A stretch of 64,000 bases of DNA from Bacteroidales bacterium UBA1410 (GTDB lineage Bacteria; Bacteroidota; Bacteroidia; Bacteroidales; Dysgonomonadaceae), in contig DBPW01000044.1 in assembly GCA_002305015.1 (NCBI GenBank), positions 62,001 through 126,000 on the forward strand. Reading direction: 5' to 3'. A program made the translations under genes and the position numbers. Shown here piece after piece: positions 28,231 to 37,156 of the stretch (positions within the stretch are counted from its first letter, which is position 1; the number at the start of each line of letters is the position of its first letter). The notes under the pieces were generated by a model, which was not told the DNA's origin, did no database searches, and worked only from the letters and a program-made list of their open reading frames with translations.

Positions 28231-28282
28231 ATATTCAAACGAATATAGAGTTCTCTTTCTTTTCACAATATAAAATCACATC

Positions 28283-29737
28283 ATGAAAAAACTTTTTTTC
28301 TATATAACAATACTATTTTTCACTTTCTTATTTTTCTATTCTTGTAACAAAGAAACCGATGAGATAGAAATACCTGAAACCCCTCCGGATGAAGAGTCGC
28401 TTCTTTTCCCAAAAAAAGAAATGAGGGGCATATGGATTGTTACTGCGTGGGGATTGGATTGGCCTCAAGGTGAATATGCTACTGAAGCTCAAAAAAATCA
28501 ATTTATTGAATATCTCGATCGATTTAAAGAATTGAATATTAATGCGGTGTTTGTGCAAATCAGACCAATGGGAGATGCGTTTTATAATTCACCCTATGAG
28601 CCCTGGAGTGCATCTATTACAGGTGAAAGAGGAAAGAATCCGGGATATGATATTCTTCAATTTATGATAGATGAAACGCATAAAAGAGAGATAGAATTTC
28701 ATGCTTGGATGAATCCATACCGAATAGCCACCAGAAGCAACAATAGTGTTTCATATCCACCGCTTCATCCCTCAATAGACCCGGCATGGGTTGTAAGTCA
28801 CGAGAAAATTCAAATTTATAATCCGGCTATTCCCGAAGTAAGGCAACGCCTTTGCAATATTGTGGAAGATGTGATTACCAAATACGATGTCGATGGAATA
28901 CATTTTGATGATTATTTTTATCCGGATCCTTCGTCAGCCGGACAAATGGTGTCGGATAATGCCGACTATGAAAAGTATGGAAGCGGATTTTCGTCTATCG
29001 CAGATTTTCGAAGAGCAAATGTTGATAAAACCGTAGAAGGGGTTTATAATGTGATTGTGAAAACAAAACCTGAGGTTGTTTTCTCTATTTCTCCAACTGC
29101 AAACAACGAATACAACTTAAATACATTATATGCCGATGTGACTAAATGGTGTAAGAAAAGTTGGATCGATGTTGTTATGCCACAATTATATTACGAAATA
29201 GGAAATGCATATAATGATTTTCGATCACGCTTAAATTGGTGGGCTCAATATAATTATAACGCAGCATTGATGATTGGGCATGGTTATTATAGATTTGGAG
29301 ATCCGAGTGCTCCCTCTGCTTTTCAATCAACTGCAGAATTAGAGAATCAATTTAATTTAACCAGAAGAAACCCGAAAGTAGTTGGTAATATTTTATATAG
29401 TGCGAAATACATTTTGCTGAATAGAATAGGAATAACCGATAAACTTTCTGATATTTTTGAATATTCTTCTGTTATACCGTTTTTGGGAAGAAGCGTTGCC
29501 CCTTCTCCTTCTAAACCGGAAAATGTGAGAATAGAAAATAGCATTTTAAAGTGGAGTGCTCCAAATCAGGCAAGATCAGTGGTCTATTATTTTAATGATT
29601 TAAAGAAGGAAGGACGAGTATATGCCATTACCAAACAAAATAGTATTTCGGTTTCTTCCTCGGGTTACTATTGTGTTACAACATTAAATTCTGATAATAT
29701 GGAAAGCGAACCTTCTGAGCTTGCACAGAAGAAATAA
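28283..29737 (+). CDS. GHL10 (DUF187) family glycoside hydrolase lipoprotein
   Basis: 484 residues; lipidation Cys at 21 (FFYSCNKETDE). The catalytic barrel begins near residue 48 with EMRGIWIVTAWGLDWP, then NAVFVQIRPMGDAFYNSPYE, FHAWMNPYRIA, VDGIHFDDYFYPDP (acidic active-site strand) and WIDVVMPQLYYEIGN, ending with a small C-terminal beta domain. All are typical of the GHL10/DUF187 family. E. coli DigH of this family cleaves peptidoglycan glycan strands lacking stem peptides, so a similar substrate is possible here. It lies behind a strong terminator and may have its own promoter or depend on read-through. Confidence 0.88.
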   Translation: MKKLFFYITILFFTFLFFYSCNKETDEIEIPETPPDEESLLFPKKEMRGIWIVTAWGLDWPQGEYATEAQKNQFIEYLDRFKELNINAVFVQIRPMGDAFYNSPYEPWSASITGERGKNPGYDILQFMIDETHKREIEFHAWMNPYRIATRSNNSVSYPPLHPSIDPAWVVSHEKIQIYNPAIPEVRQRLCNIVEDVITKYDVDGIHFDDYFYPDPSSAGQMVSDNADYEKYGSGFSSIADFRRANVDKTVEGVYNVIVKTKPEVVFSISPTANNEYNLNTLYADVTKWCKKSWIDVVMPQLYYEIGNAYNDFRSRLNWWAQYNYNAALMIGHGYYRFGDPSAPSAFQSTAELENQFNLTRRNPKVVGNILYSAKYILLNRIGITDKLSDIFEYSSVIPFLGRSVAPSPSKPENVRIENSILKWSAPNQARSVVYYFNDLKKEGRVYAITKQNSISVSSSGYYCVTTLNSDNMESEPSELAQKK

Positions 29738-29897
29738 TCAAATTATTTTTGCCGACAAGCGGAATTTTTACGGGATTCAAGGCAAATTTCATCACAGTAG
29801 ATAATCTTGAGCATTCCGACCTCCTTTCATGGCCAAAATCCAATAATTTAAAAAGTAATTTAAATAGAATCATAAAACATGTAGGATTGGGGAAATC

Positions 29898-31151
29898 TTA
29901 TATTTCGACGATAAGGATATCGCGAATATTGGTGGTGTACTGACGGGAAAGGTGTTCTTGGCGCATCCGGTGGCGGGTGAAATCCTGCACTCCCAGACGA
30001 ACAACGTCTTTGTGGTACTTGCGGTTTATCGCATCCATTTTCTCCATCAACAACTTGTGCTTGGGATTCGAATTGAAAAACAGTGAAGGCTGATAACGGT
30101 CGGCATCCTCAAAATCCATGAGCATAACGCCTGCCCGCTTGTAAAGAAATTGTTCCTTATAGATTTGTTTCAGACCGCCGACGGCAAATTTGGCCAACTC
30201 AAGAGTGGAGTCGGTAGCAAAAGGAAGCCTCACCAGAATGCTCGGATTATATTGCATTTCCTTTCCCTTGAAACGGTTGGTTTCGAGGAAAACCATCACT
30301 TTTCGGCAAAGCGACTGCTGAAGACGCAGTTTTTCGGCAGCCATGCTCGTGAAAGTTACGATGCGTTCCCTAATCTCTTCAACATCGCCCTTGTCGGTAT
30401 CGAAGGTTCGTGTGATGGCAATGCTTTGCCTTTTTTCGGGCAATTCCATCGGGATGGAAGGAATGCCGTTCAGCTCTTTTTGGAGACTCAAGCCGGTAAC
30501 GGTCATGTATTTCTGTACCCACGATGGGGACAGATTGACAAAATCCCACGCTTTGTGCACACCTACGGCACGAAGCTTGGCGGCATTTCTTCGGCCAATG
30601 CCCCAAACATCTTCTACATCGAGCCATTTCAGGGCTTTGATGCGCTTTTCTTCGGTATCGATCACATGACAACCGTCGGTTCGCTTGGGAAACTTCTTGG
30701 CGATTCGGTTGGCTATCTTAGCCAACGCCTTTGTGGGTGCAATACCAATGCTGATGGGGATGCCCGTCCATTTCTCTACATGGGCTCTCATTTTCAGACC
30801 GTACTCCCGAAAATCGATGCTCATGCCGGAAAAGTCCAGAAAACATTCGTCGATGGAATAGATTTCCTGCTGCGGACTGTAGGTGCTCAATATCGACATC
30901 ACCCGCCTGCTCATATCGCCATACAAGGGAAAATTCGCCGAAAACACACCCACGCCTCGCTTTTCAAAAACGGCTTCGTATTGATAGGCAGGAGCGCCCA
31001 TCGGAATACCCAGCTTCTTGGCCTCGTTGCTGCGGGCAATGACGCAACCGTCGTTGTTGCTGAGCACCACAACGGGTTTGCCCATGAGCGACGGGTTGAA
31101 CACCCGTTCGCAGGAGGCGTAAAAATTATTGCAATCGATAAGGGCGTACAT
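29898..31151 (-). CDS. umuC: DNA polymerase V catalytic subunit UmuC (Y-family)
   Basis: Error-prone translesion polymerase. 417 residues. Catalytic acidic residues are D6 (MYALIDCNNFYASCERVF) and D101/E102 (EIYSIDECFLDFSGM). The palm/finger motif VLSNNDGCVIARSNEAKKLG and the helix-hairpin region (WGIGRRNAAKLRAVGVHKAWD) are present. It follows umuD with an 82-nt gap that is bounded by a 13-bp direct repeat. Likely SOS-type control from the umuD promoter. Confidence 0.95.
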   Translation of the reverse strand: MYALIDCNNFYASCERVFNPSLMGKPVVVLSNNDGCVIARSNEAKKLGIPMGAPAYQYEAVFEKRGVGVFSANFPLYGDMSRRVMSILSTYSPQQEIYSIDECFLDFSGMSIDFREYGLKMRAHVEKWTGIPISIGIAPTKALAKIANRIAKKFPKRTDGCHVIDTEEKRIKALKWLDVEDVWGIGRRNAAKLRAVGVHKAWDFVNLSPSWVQKYMTVTGLSLQKELNGIPSIPMELPEKRQSIAITRTFDTDKGDVEEIRERIVTFTSMAAEKLRLQQSLCRKVMVFLETNRFKGKEMQYNPSILVRLPFATDSTLELAKFAVGGLKQIYKEQFLYKRAGVMLMDFEDADRYQPSLFFNSNPKHKLLMEKMDAINRKYHKDVVRLGVQDFTRHRMRQEHLSRQYTTNIRDILIVEI

Positions 31152-31241
31152 ATCAGTGTTGGGTTTGAATCATTGCCTCGAGTCACTGCTGCAAATTCGT
31201 ACTATGAATTCATCTTGTAATGAATGCGACATATCAGTGTT
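31148..31241 (-). repeat. 13-bp direct repeat flanking the umuD-umuC junction
   Basis: ACATATCAGTGTT occurs at 31148-31160 (umuC start) and 31229-31241 (umuD end), 81 nt apart. The intervening segment is non-coding. Confidence 0.7.
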
Positions 31242-31668
31242 TGCGAATGGAATAGCGGACAATTCCCCAAACAAAAACCCCTTGTTCGTAGTTTACCTCA
31301 ATTAAGGGAAAATCGTTGTTCGAAGGCACCAGAAAACATTTGCCGTTGTTTATTTTAATGCGCTTCAGGGTGAAAGCTCCGTCTACGTAGCAAAGGGCAA
31401 TTTTGTTCTCCTCCCACTCGAGACTTCGGTCGATGACAAGTAGGTCTCTATCTTTAAAGTCATTATCCATCGACGATCCCTTGACGCGTGCAAGAAATGT
31501 AGATTCTTTATGCTCGATCAGTAATTCGTTAAGGTCGATGCTGTCGGTTACGAAGTCTTCGGCTGCCGAAGGAAAACCGGCCGCAATATCTCCCACAAAC
31601 GGAATTTTCAATTCCGATATTTCGGGGTGGAGAATCTCTATGGTCTGGGCATTTACTTCTTCACTCAT
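31234..31668 (-). CDS. umuD: UmuD/LexA-type self-cleaving subunit
   Basis: Autoproteolytic S24-family protein that activates polymerase V after RecA-stimulated self-cleavage. Start taken at ATG 31668 (MSEEVNAQTIEIL), 144 residues; the longer reading would start upstream of the -7 box. Putative cleavage bond A30-G31 (IAAGFPSAAED), nucleophile S66 (KGSSMDND) and general base K102 (AFTLKRIK), spaced as in UmuD. No DNA-binding helix-turn-helix, so it is UmuD rather than LexA. Promoter and palindromic operator lie directly upstream. Confidence 0.92.
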   Translation of the reverse strand: MSEEVNAQTIEILHPEISELKIPFVGDIAAGFPSAAEDFVTDSIDLNELLIEHKESTFLARVKGSSMDNDFKDRDLLVIDRSLEWEENKIALCYVDGAFTLKRIKINNGKCFLVPSNNDFPLIEVNYEQGVFVWGIVRYSIRKH

Positions 31669-31672
31669 ACAG

Positions 31673-31726
31673 CAAATATAATTGTTTTTTCGTAACAAAT
31701 GTACTACTTTTTCGAGTGTACTCGAA
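31673..31726 (-). promoter_or_regulatory. umuDC promoter and palindromic operator
   Basis: Minus-strand -7 box TATATTTG at 31680-31673, 4 nt before the umuD ATG, implying a leaderless or nearly leaderless mRNA. A perfect palindrome, TTCGAGT-GT-ACTCGAA (31711-31726), lies 30 nt upstream of the box. A TTTG at about 31695 may serve as the -33 element at short spacing. Confidence 0.65.
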
Positions 31727-31848
31727 TGTTTTTCATAAAATGAGACGGGTCACCACTTCTTCTTCTCAAATCGCCAATGGAGTGAATAAAAAAAAATTTA
31801 GCGTGTATGAAGCAAAATAGCCCCCTACACGCTATCAATTATCCGATT

Positions 31849-32349
31849 TTAATTTACTCTGACTAAATGCGACTTCCAACTTTCCTGAATATCGTTAATA
31901 TCAACGATTTTCATTTCGGCATCAGCAATGTTTGCCGACTTTTCCAGTGTTTCTTTCAGATAATCGGTTTCAATTTTCCACATAGCTCCTGTTGCCGGAT
32001 CAACAATAAGCATACCTATAAGTCCCCCAAACAGTATATTGCCAAAATACCAACCATCAATCTTAAATGTTACGGGTACAACTTTATCTTCGCATCCCGG
32101 ACTCGAAAACTTAACTTGATATTCGGCTCTGGTGAAAAAGCCTGAACCTGCTTTTAATTTTACTGTTGCAGGTGTATTTCCTAAAAATACTTCTTTACCG
32201 TTTTTGTCGGTAATGCTCACTTTAGCATTATTGGGCTCACTCTCGATAGAAAGAGGATATGTACTTTTGCTTACAATGGTTGCACAACTCGATAAAAGGA
32301 TTGTTCCGACAATAAAAATGATCGCGGTTTTAATATAACGACTTTTCAT
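31849..32349 (-). CDS. PEGA-like lipoprotein
   Basis: 166 residues; lipidation Cys at 22 (LLSSCATIVSKSTYPL). The mature protein begins with a PEGA-type beta domain (LSIESEPNNAKVSITDKNG, LGNTPATVKLKAGSGF) and has a hydrophobic glycine-rich hairpin (WYFGNILFGGLIGMLIVDPATGAMW) typical of CATI-start lipoproteins found in many Gram-negatives. Exact role unknown. Stands alone between umuDC and ligA. Confidence 0.7.
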   Translation of the reverse strand: MKSRYIKTAIIFIVGTILLSSCATIVSKSTYPLSIESEPNNAKVSITDKNGKEVFLGNTPATVKLKAGSGFFTRAEYQVKFSSPGCEDKVVPVTFKIDGWYFGNILFGGLIGMLIVDPATGAMWKIETDYLKETLEKSANIADAEMKIVDINDIQESWKSHLVRVN

Positions 32350-32649
32350 GTTTATCTTATTTTATTTATTTGATTATAAATCTATACCCTACTCGTAAGG
32401 CTTTTCGGTTCGCCCTGTTTTTTTCATTGGTTTGCGGTTTCCAATTTTTAGTGTGGTTTATGTTCAAACACTTTTTTAAGAGTCGTCATAATACATTTCC
32501 GGCGGTCTTCTTGTTTCCATCTTTCGTTACGCCATTATTTCATCCCTTTATTTCATGATTTATATTGCCGTCCAAAGTTAATTACTCTTTTTTAAAATCA
32601 TCAAAAACTATTTAATTTTTTTCAGATTTAAAAGGGTATTGATAAAACC
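32350..32649. other. Intergenic stretch, nothing recognisable
   Basis: 300 nt between the lipoprotein and ligA. A 62-codon plus-strand reading frame here has no start context and no family resemblance, so it is not called. Confidence 0.5.
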
Positions 32650-34647
32650 TTATTCAATCATTTTAAGAAATTCTTCTTCGGTGATGATTTTTATACCAAG
32701 TTGATTGGCTTTTTCCAGCTTGGCAGGCCCCATATTTTCTCCTGCAAGAATATAATCGGTATTTTTTGATACCGAACTACTTACTTTACCCCCGTTTTGC
32801 GCAATAAGAGCTTTATACTCGTCTCGCGAATGAAACTTAAATATGCCGCTGATAACGAATGTTTTGTCTTTTAGTTTATCGGTTTTGGATGTAAGGCTTT
32901 CCTGATTCAGAGAAAATTGCAATCCGTGTGAGCGTAATCGTTGTACAAAATCGCGAAACTTAGGATTGGCAAAGTAATCTTTCACACTTTGGGCAATACG
33001 CTCGCCTATTCCGTCAACAGCCATAAGATCTTCCAACGATGCCTGTTCCAATGCATCAATGGAGGGAAAAGCTTGAGCAAGTTTCTGCGCAACCGTTTCG
33101 CCCACATAACGAATACCTAGAGCAAACAAAACCCGTTCGTAAGGAACCGATTTCGACTTTTCGATACTATTCAGCAAGTTGCGGGCACTGGTTTCGCCCC
33201 ATCGTTCAAGGTTGACCAGATCTTCAAACTTCAACTCATACAAATCGGCAGCATCTTTTATCAACCCTTTTTCATATAACAAGTCGATGGTCTCGGGTCC
33301 CATGTCGATATTCATGGCCTTGCGCGAAACAAAATGCTCGATGCGTCCTTTAATCTGCGCCGGGCAACCTTCCATGTTCGGGCAATAGTAAATGGCCTCA
33401 TCTTCGTCGCGCACCAATGGTGTGCCGCATTCAGGACAAAATTTGATAAATTGCACTTTTTCGCCATCCTCAGAACGGGCCTCTTTCTCGACTCCTGTAA
33501 TTTTGGGGATAATCTCGCCACCCTTTTCCACATATACCATATCGCCGATATGCAGATCAAGTGCATTGATCATGTCTTCGTTGTACAAGGAAGCGCGCTT
33601 TACCACAGTACCCGACAACAACACAGGCTCTAAATTGGCTACAGGAGTCACAGCACCCGTTCGTCCTACCTGAAAAGTAACCGACAAGAGTTTTGTCAGG
33701 GCTCTTTCAGGATTAAATTTGTAGGCTATTGCCCAGCGGGGAAATTTTGAAGTAGCTCCCAAACGTTCCTGTTGCTTCAACGAATCGACTTTCAAAACTA
33801 CCCCATCGATGGCAAAAGGAAGATTTTTGCGCTCTTTATCCCAATACTTGATGTAGTCAAAAATCTCTTCCAATGTACTGCACTTTTTCATCTCGTGGGA
33901 AACACGAAATCCCCATTTGCGGGCAGAAGTCAGGTTTTCGAAATGACTGTCGGTAGGCAATTCATCGCCCAACAGATAATAGATAAACGATTCCAACTTG
34001 CGTTGAGCAACCACTCGCGAGTCTTGCAACTTAATAGTGCCGGCAGTAGCATTGCGCGGGTTGGCAAAAAGCGGCTCTTCCTGTTCTTCCCGCTCCTTGT
34101 TCAACTCCTCAAACACCTTCCACGGCATGATGATTTCGCCCCGTGCCTCGATGGACGAAGGAGCATCGTCGCCCCTAAGGACCAGCGGGATGCTCCGTAT
34201 GGTACGGACATTATCGGTCACATCATCGCCCATCCTGCCGTCACCACGCGTCACCGCCCGTACCAACTGTTTATCCTCATAAATCAACGAGATGGATACC
34301 CCGTCGAATTTGAGCTCGCACACAATCTCAACCTCTTCATTCAGCAAACGTTTTACCCGATTATAAAAATCGGTTACCTCACCCGGGGAATAAGTGTTTT
34401 GCAGCGATAACATGGGATAGCGATGTTCCACTTGTTCGAAGTTCTTGTTGATATCGCTTCCTACCCTCACGGTCGGCGAATTAGGATCGTAATATTCGGG
34501 ATATTGGGCTTCCAGTTCCATCAATCGATGCATGAGGCGATCGTATTCGTAATCGGAGATGACGGGTTGTGCAAGAACATAATAATAATAATCGTGTTCA
34601 CGGATTTGCCTGCGTAATTCCTCGATTTCTTCTTTGGGAGTTTTCAT
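32650..34647 (-). CDS. ligA: NAD-dependent DNA ligase LigA
   Basis: Seals nicks during replication and repair using NAD. 665 residues, normal size. Adenylated lysine K113 in ELKFDGVSISL, followed by TRGDGRMGDDVT. Zn finger Cys set in FCPECGTPL and YYCPNMEGC. Helix-hairpin-helix repeats come next (VNLERWGETSARNLL, MAVDGIGERIAQSV) and a C-terminal BRCT domain (DKTFVISGIFKFHSRDEY). Last gene of a probable panC-panD-omp-ligA run, 45 nt after the preceding gene. Confidence 0.97.
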   Translation of the reverse strand: MKTPKEEIEELRRQIREHDYYYYVLAQPVISDYEYDRLMHRLMELEAQYPEYYDPNSPTVRVGSDINKNFEQVEHRYPMLSLQNTYSPGEVTDFYNRVKRLLNEEVEIVCELKFDGVSISLIYEDKQLVRAVTRGDGRMGDDVTDNVRTIRSIPLVLRGDDAPSSIEARGEIIMPWKVFEELNKEREEQEEPLFANPRNATAGTIKLQDSRVVAQRKLESFIYYLLGDELPTDSHFENLTSARKWGFRVSHEMKKCSTLEEIFDYIKYWDKERKNLPFAIDGVVLKVDSLKQQERLGATSKFPRWAIAYKFNPERALTKLLSVTFQVGRTGAVTPVANLEPVLLSGTVVKRASLYNEDMINALDLHIGDMVYVEKGGEIIPKITGVEKEARSEDGEKVQFIKFCPECGTPLVRDEDEAIYYCPNMEGCPAQIKGRIEHFVSRKAMNIDMGPETIDLLYEKGLIKDAADLYELKFEDLVNLERWGETSARNLLNSIEKSKSVPYERVLFALGIRYVGETVAQKLAQAFPSIDALEQASLEDLMAVDGIGERIAQSVKDYFANPKFRDFVQRLRSHGLQFSLNQESLTSKTDKLKDKTFVISGIFKFHSRDEYKALIAQNGGKVSSSVSKNTDYILAGENMGPAKLEKANQLGIKIITEEEFLKMIE

Positions 34648-34692
34648 CGCTATATTTTAAGCTATAATTAAATAATGAGAGACGAGAGATGG

Positions 34693-35724
34693 TTAGGGAA
34701 CGTCGTTGCCGATATCAACCGAAACGTTCAGCATTTGTTGAAAAAACAACTTGCCTTCGGAAAAATGCAGGTTGATATTTAATCGCACTTTGGTTCTCCG
34801 CGTTTCCGCAAACCGAATATACCATTCGCTTTCAGCATACGATTTTCCCCTCAAAAACGGAGTACCCCAATAGAGATCGCCTCCAAAAGTTTCAAACAAC
34901 CGCATCCGCGGATCGCCCACATAGAATGTATTTTGTGTACCTATGCCATGATATTCGGCATTAAGGCGGGCTATAAACCCTACCGGTTTAAACAATCTGC
35001 CTTCAATGTGACGATCTCTCTCGTATCCCATCAATATTCCTGCCGAAACCATTCCTCCAACTGTTCCGGGATTGTCATACTGCAATCCCACAGATGCCTG
35101 CAACTGCATATTTTCACTTACGCCCCAATCAGGTGTCGAAGGACGGGTATTCGCATAATGAAACATATACGATTGAAAATCGGCAAAAAATAATTCATGG
35201 GCAGCTTTTCCCGAAAAACCGATAAAAAAATTCTCACGTGTGGTGGGTGTGGCATAGCCGGTCCAATCCATCCATGCATCAAAAAAATTATCCCTGCTGC
35301 CTATCCGAAAAAATACACCCTGAATAAGCGGGAGAAAATGATTGACAGAATCGTTGAAAAAAAAAGTATTGTAATTAGAGAGGACATCTTTTCGTGGAAA
35401 GGCGCCTGCACGGAAAAGAATTTTCGGTGTTTGATATTGGTAATAAAGCGTAACGTCGACCTTATCGATTGCTTTTTTCATTCCGGGGATTTTCAGCAAA
35501 TTCACTCCTCCGTAAAGAGCGTGAACAGAATCCCATTTCACACTTCCGATGGGATTGAGCCATATGCCGTTCATTGTTTGTGAACCAACGAAAGACGATC
35601 CGGAATATTCGGTATTGTCGAAAAAATATTCGAATCCCGCTTTCCAACGATATTCTTGAGCATTAACAAGAAATAGCGAAAAAAGCATCAACGCGGCAGA
35701 CAAGAACAATCGTTGCACAAGCAA
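34693..35724 (-). CDS. Outer membrane beta-barrel protein of unknown function
   Basis: 343 residues with a Sec signal (MLVQRLFLSAALMLFSLFLVNA, cleavage near 22). The body is rich in alternating aromatic strands (WKAGFEYFFDNTEYSG, KVDVTLYYQYQTPKILFRAG) and glycine turns, as in an outer membrane barrel. No recognised family. It lies 5 nt after panD and 45 nt before ligA, so it is co-transcribed with housekeeping genes. Confidence 0.7.
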   Translation of the reverse strand: MLVQRLFLSAALMLFSLFLVNAQEYRWKAGFEYFFDNTEYSGSSFVGSQTMNGIWLNPIGSVKWDSVHALYGGVNLLKIPGMKKAIDKVDVTLYYQYQTPKILFRAGAFPRKDVLSNYNTFFFNDSVNHFLPLIQGVFFRIGSRDNFFDAWMDWTGYATPTTRENFFIGFSGKAAHELFFADFQSYMFHYANTRPSTPDWGVSENMQLQASVGLQYDNPGTVGGMVSAGILMGYERDRHIEGRLFKPVGFIARLNAEYHGIGTQNTFYVGDPRMRLFETFGGDLYWGTPFLRGKSYAESEWYIRFAETRRTKVRLNINLHFSEGKLFFQQMLNVSVDIGNDVP

Positions 35725-35729
35725 AAATA

Positions 35730-36086
35730 TTACCTTTTTATTTTGTTCGTTTTTTCCTCTACCTTAACAATGGTAGGTTTAAAGGCTTTGGCTTCTTCGA
35801 GCGTCATTATGGCATAACTCATAATAATCACGATATCACCCTTTTGTACTTTGCGAGCAGCAGCACCGTTCAAACAAATTATTCCCGATCCTCTTTCTCC
35901 GGGAATCACATAGGTTTCGAAACGTTCGCCGTTATTGTTGTTCATTACGGAAACCTTTTCGTTAACCAACATGTTGGCTGCATCAATAAGATCTTCATCG
36001 ATGGTAATGCTGCCTTCATAATTAAGATCGGCATCGGTAACGGTTGCCCTGTGAATTTTCGATTTCAATACTTCAATATACATCAT
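35730..36086 (-). CDS. panD: Aspartate 1-decarboxylase
   Basis: Makes beta-alanine for pantothenate (CoA) synthesis. 118 residues. Translated as a proenzyme that self-cleaves between G25 and S26 (NYEGSITID), the new N-terminal Ser becoming the pyruvoyl cofactor. K9 (LKSKIHRATV) and the GERGSGIICLNGAAAR motif are present. The start is ATGATG overlapping the panC TGA stop; the second ATG gives the conventional G24-S25 numbering. Confidence 0.97.
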   Translation of the reverse strand: MMYIEVLKSKIHRATVTDADLNYEGSITIDEDLIDAANMLVNEKVSVMNNNNGERFETYVIPGERGSGIICLNGAAARKVQKGDIVIIMSYAIMTLEEAKAFKPTIVKVEEKTNKIKR

Positions 36087-36940
36087 TGGTTTTCGATTTT
36101 TTTATATGAAATGTTATCAATCAATCGCACATCACCACAAAATACGGCAATGCACCCTACCACGTAAGCCGAATCGTTCCAATCCGAAACAGCCTGCAAT
36201 GTGTTTCCATCTACTATATCAAAATACTCGACGCACAAGCCGTCGATTTGATTGATTCGATTAGTCACAAAATCAAGAGTTTCCTGTATGCTTTTTTCGT
36301 TAACGAAATCGGTACTTAGGCGCAAACTTCGATAGATTTCGGCCGCCTTTTGGCGTTGCTCTTCCGATAATCGCAAATTGCGACTGCTCATGGCCAAACC
36401 GCTCGTTTCGCGAACGATGGGAACACCCACAATTTCAACCGGTATGGCCAATTGTCGCACCATTTCACGCACAATAGCCAGTTGTTGGAAATCTTTCTCT
36501 CCAAAATAAGCTCTGGTGGGCTTTACGGCATAAAACAATTTGCTCACAATCTGTGCAACGCCATTGAAATGTCCGGGACGAAAACGGCCTTCCATGACTT
36601 TATCCAGCATCCCGAAATCGAAAACGCGCGTATCCGGCTCGGGATACATTTCTTCTACCGAAGGAACAAAAGCAACGGTAACCCCTATACTCTCGAGTAG
36701 CGCACAATCGGCTTCCGAATTACGGGGATAAAGACGAAAATCTTCTTTATCGTTAAATTGGGTGGGATTGACAAAAACGCTGACCACTGCCACTTCATTC
36801 TCTCCAACACATTGTTTCACCAATGCCGCATGCCCTTGATGCAATGCGCCCATCGTCGGCACCAAACCTATCGATTTTTCCTTATCCCTTAAAGGTTGGA
36901 GAAACCGATCGAGATCAGCAACAGTCTTTATAATTTCCAT
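36083..36940 (-). CDS. panC: Pantothenate synthetase
   Basis: Joins pantoate and beta-alanine using ATP. 285 residues. HIGH-like motif in PTMGALHQGHAALV, then SVFVNPTQFNDKEDFRLYPR, GHFNGVAQIVSKLF, AYFGEKDFQQLAIVREM and the KMSKS-like SSRNLRLSEEQR. Overlaps panD by 4 nt. Head of the panC-panD-omp-ligA run; divergent from the glycogen-synthase-like gene. Confidence 0.97.
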   Translation of the reverse strand: MEIIKTVADLDRFLQPLRDKEKSIGLVPTMGALHQGHAALVKQCVGENEVAVVSVFVNPTQFNDKEDFRLYPRNSEADCALLESIGVTVAFVPSVEEMYPEPDTRVFDFGMLDKVMEGRFRPGHFNGVAQIVSKLFYAVKPTRAYFGEKDFQQLAIVREMVRQLAIPVEIVGVPIVRETSGLAMSSRNLRLSEEQRQKAAEIYRSLRLSTDFVNEKSIQETLDFVTNRINQIDGLCVEYFDIVDGNTLQAVSDWNDSAYVVGCIAVFCGDVRLIDNISYKKIENQ

Positions 36941-37096
36941 TTTTATACATTGTCAGAAAAACATGCAAAGCAACAAAATTTTTGTCACATAACGAAACCT
37001 CTTTCCCATTATCTTGTCTTTCTGTCGACTATCATTTTTTAATAAAAATGATAAATCCCTGAAAATAAGGTAATAAGAAAAACAATCTCGATTTAT

Positions 37097-37130
37097 TTTG
37101 TTATTATGCGGATTTTTTTTATTATCTTTG
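37097..37130 (+). promoter_or_regulatory. Promoter of the glycogen-synthase-like gene
   Basis: TTTG (37097-37100), 22-nt gap, TATCTTTG (37123-37130). It lies inside the longest reading frame, which shows that translation must begin downstream at ATG 37157. Confidence 0.65.
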
Positions 37131-37156
37131 TACTGAATTTTAGATATATAGCCAAA

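Noticed and set aside
29749..29943. Small plus-strand reading frame after the GHL10 gene
   Set aside because: 64 codons running into the umuC 3' end with no promoter or family resemblance.
30150..31220. 356-codon plus-strand reading frame
   Set aside because: Opposite umuC, which has intact catalytic motifs.
32370..32558. 62-codon hydrophobic plus-strand frame between lipoprotein and ligA
   Set aside because: No start context, Phe-rich by AT composition, no resemblance to known small proteins.
37106..37156. N-terminal extension of the glycogen-synthase-like protein
   Set aside because: The -7 element TATCTTTG lies inside this extension, so it is not transcribed; start moved to 37157.
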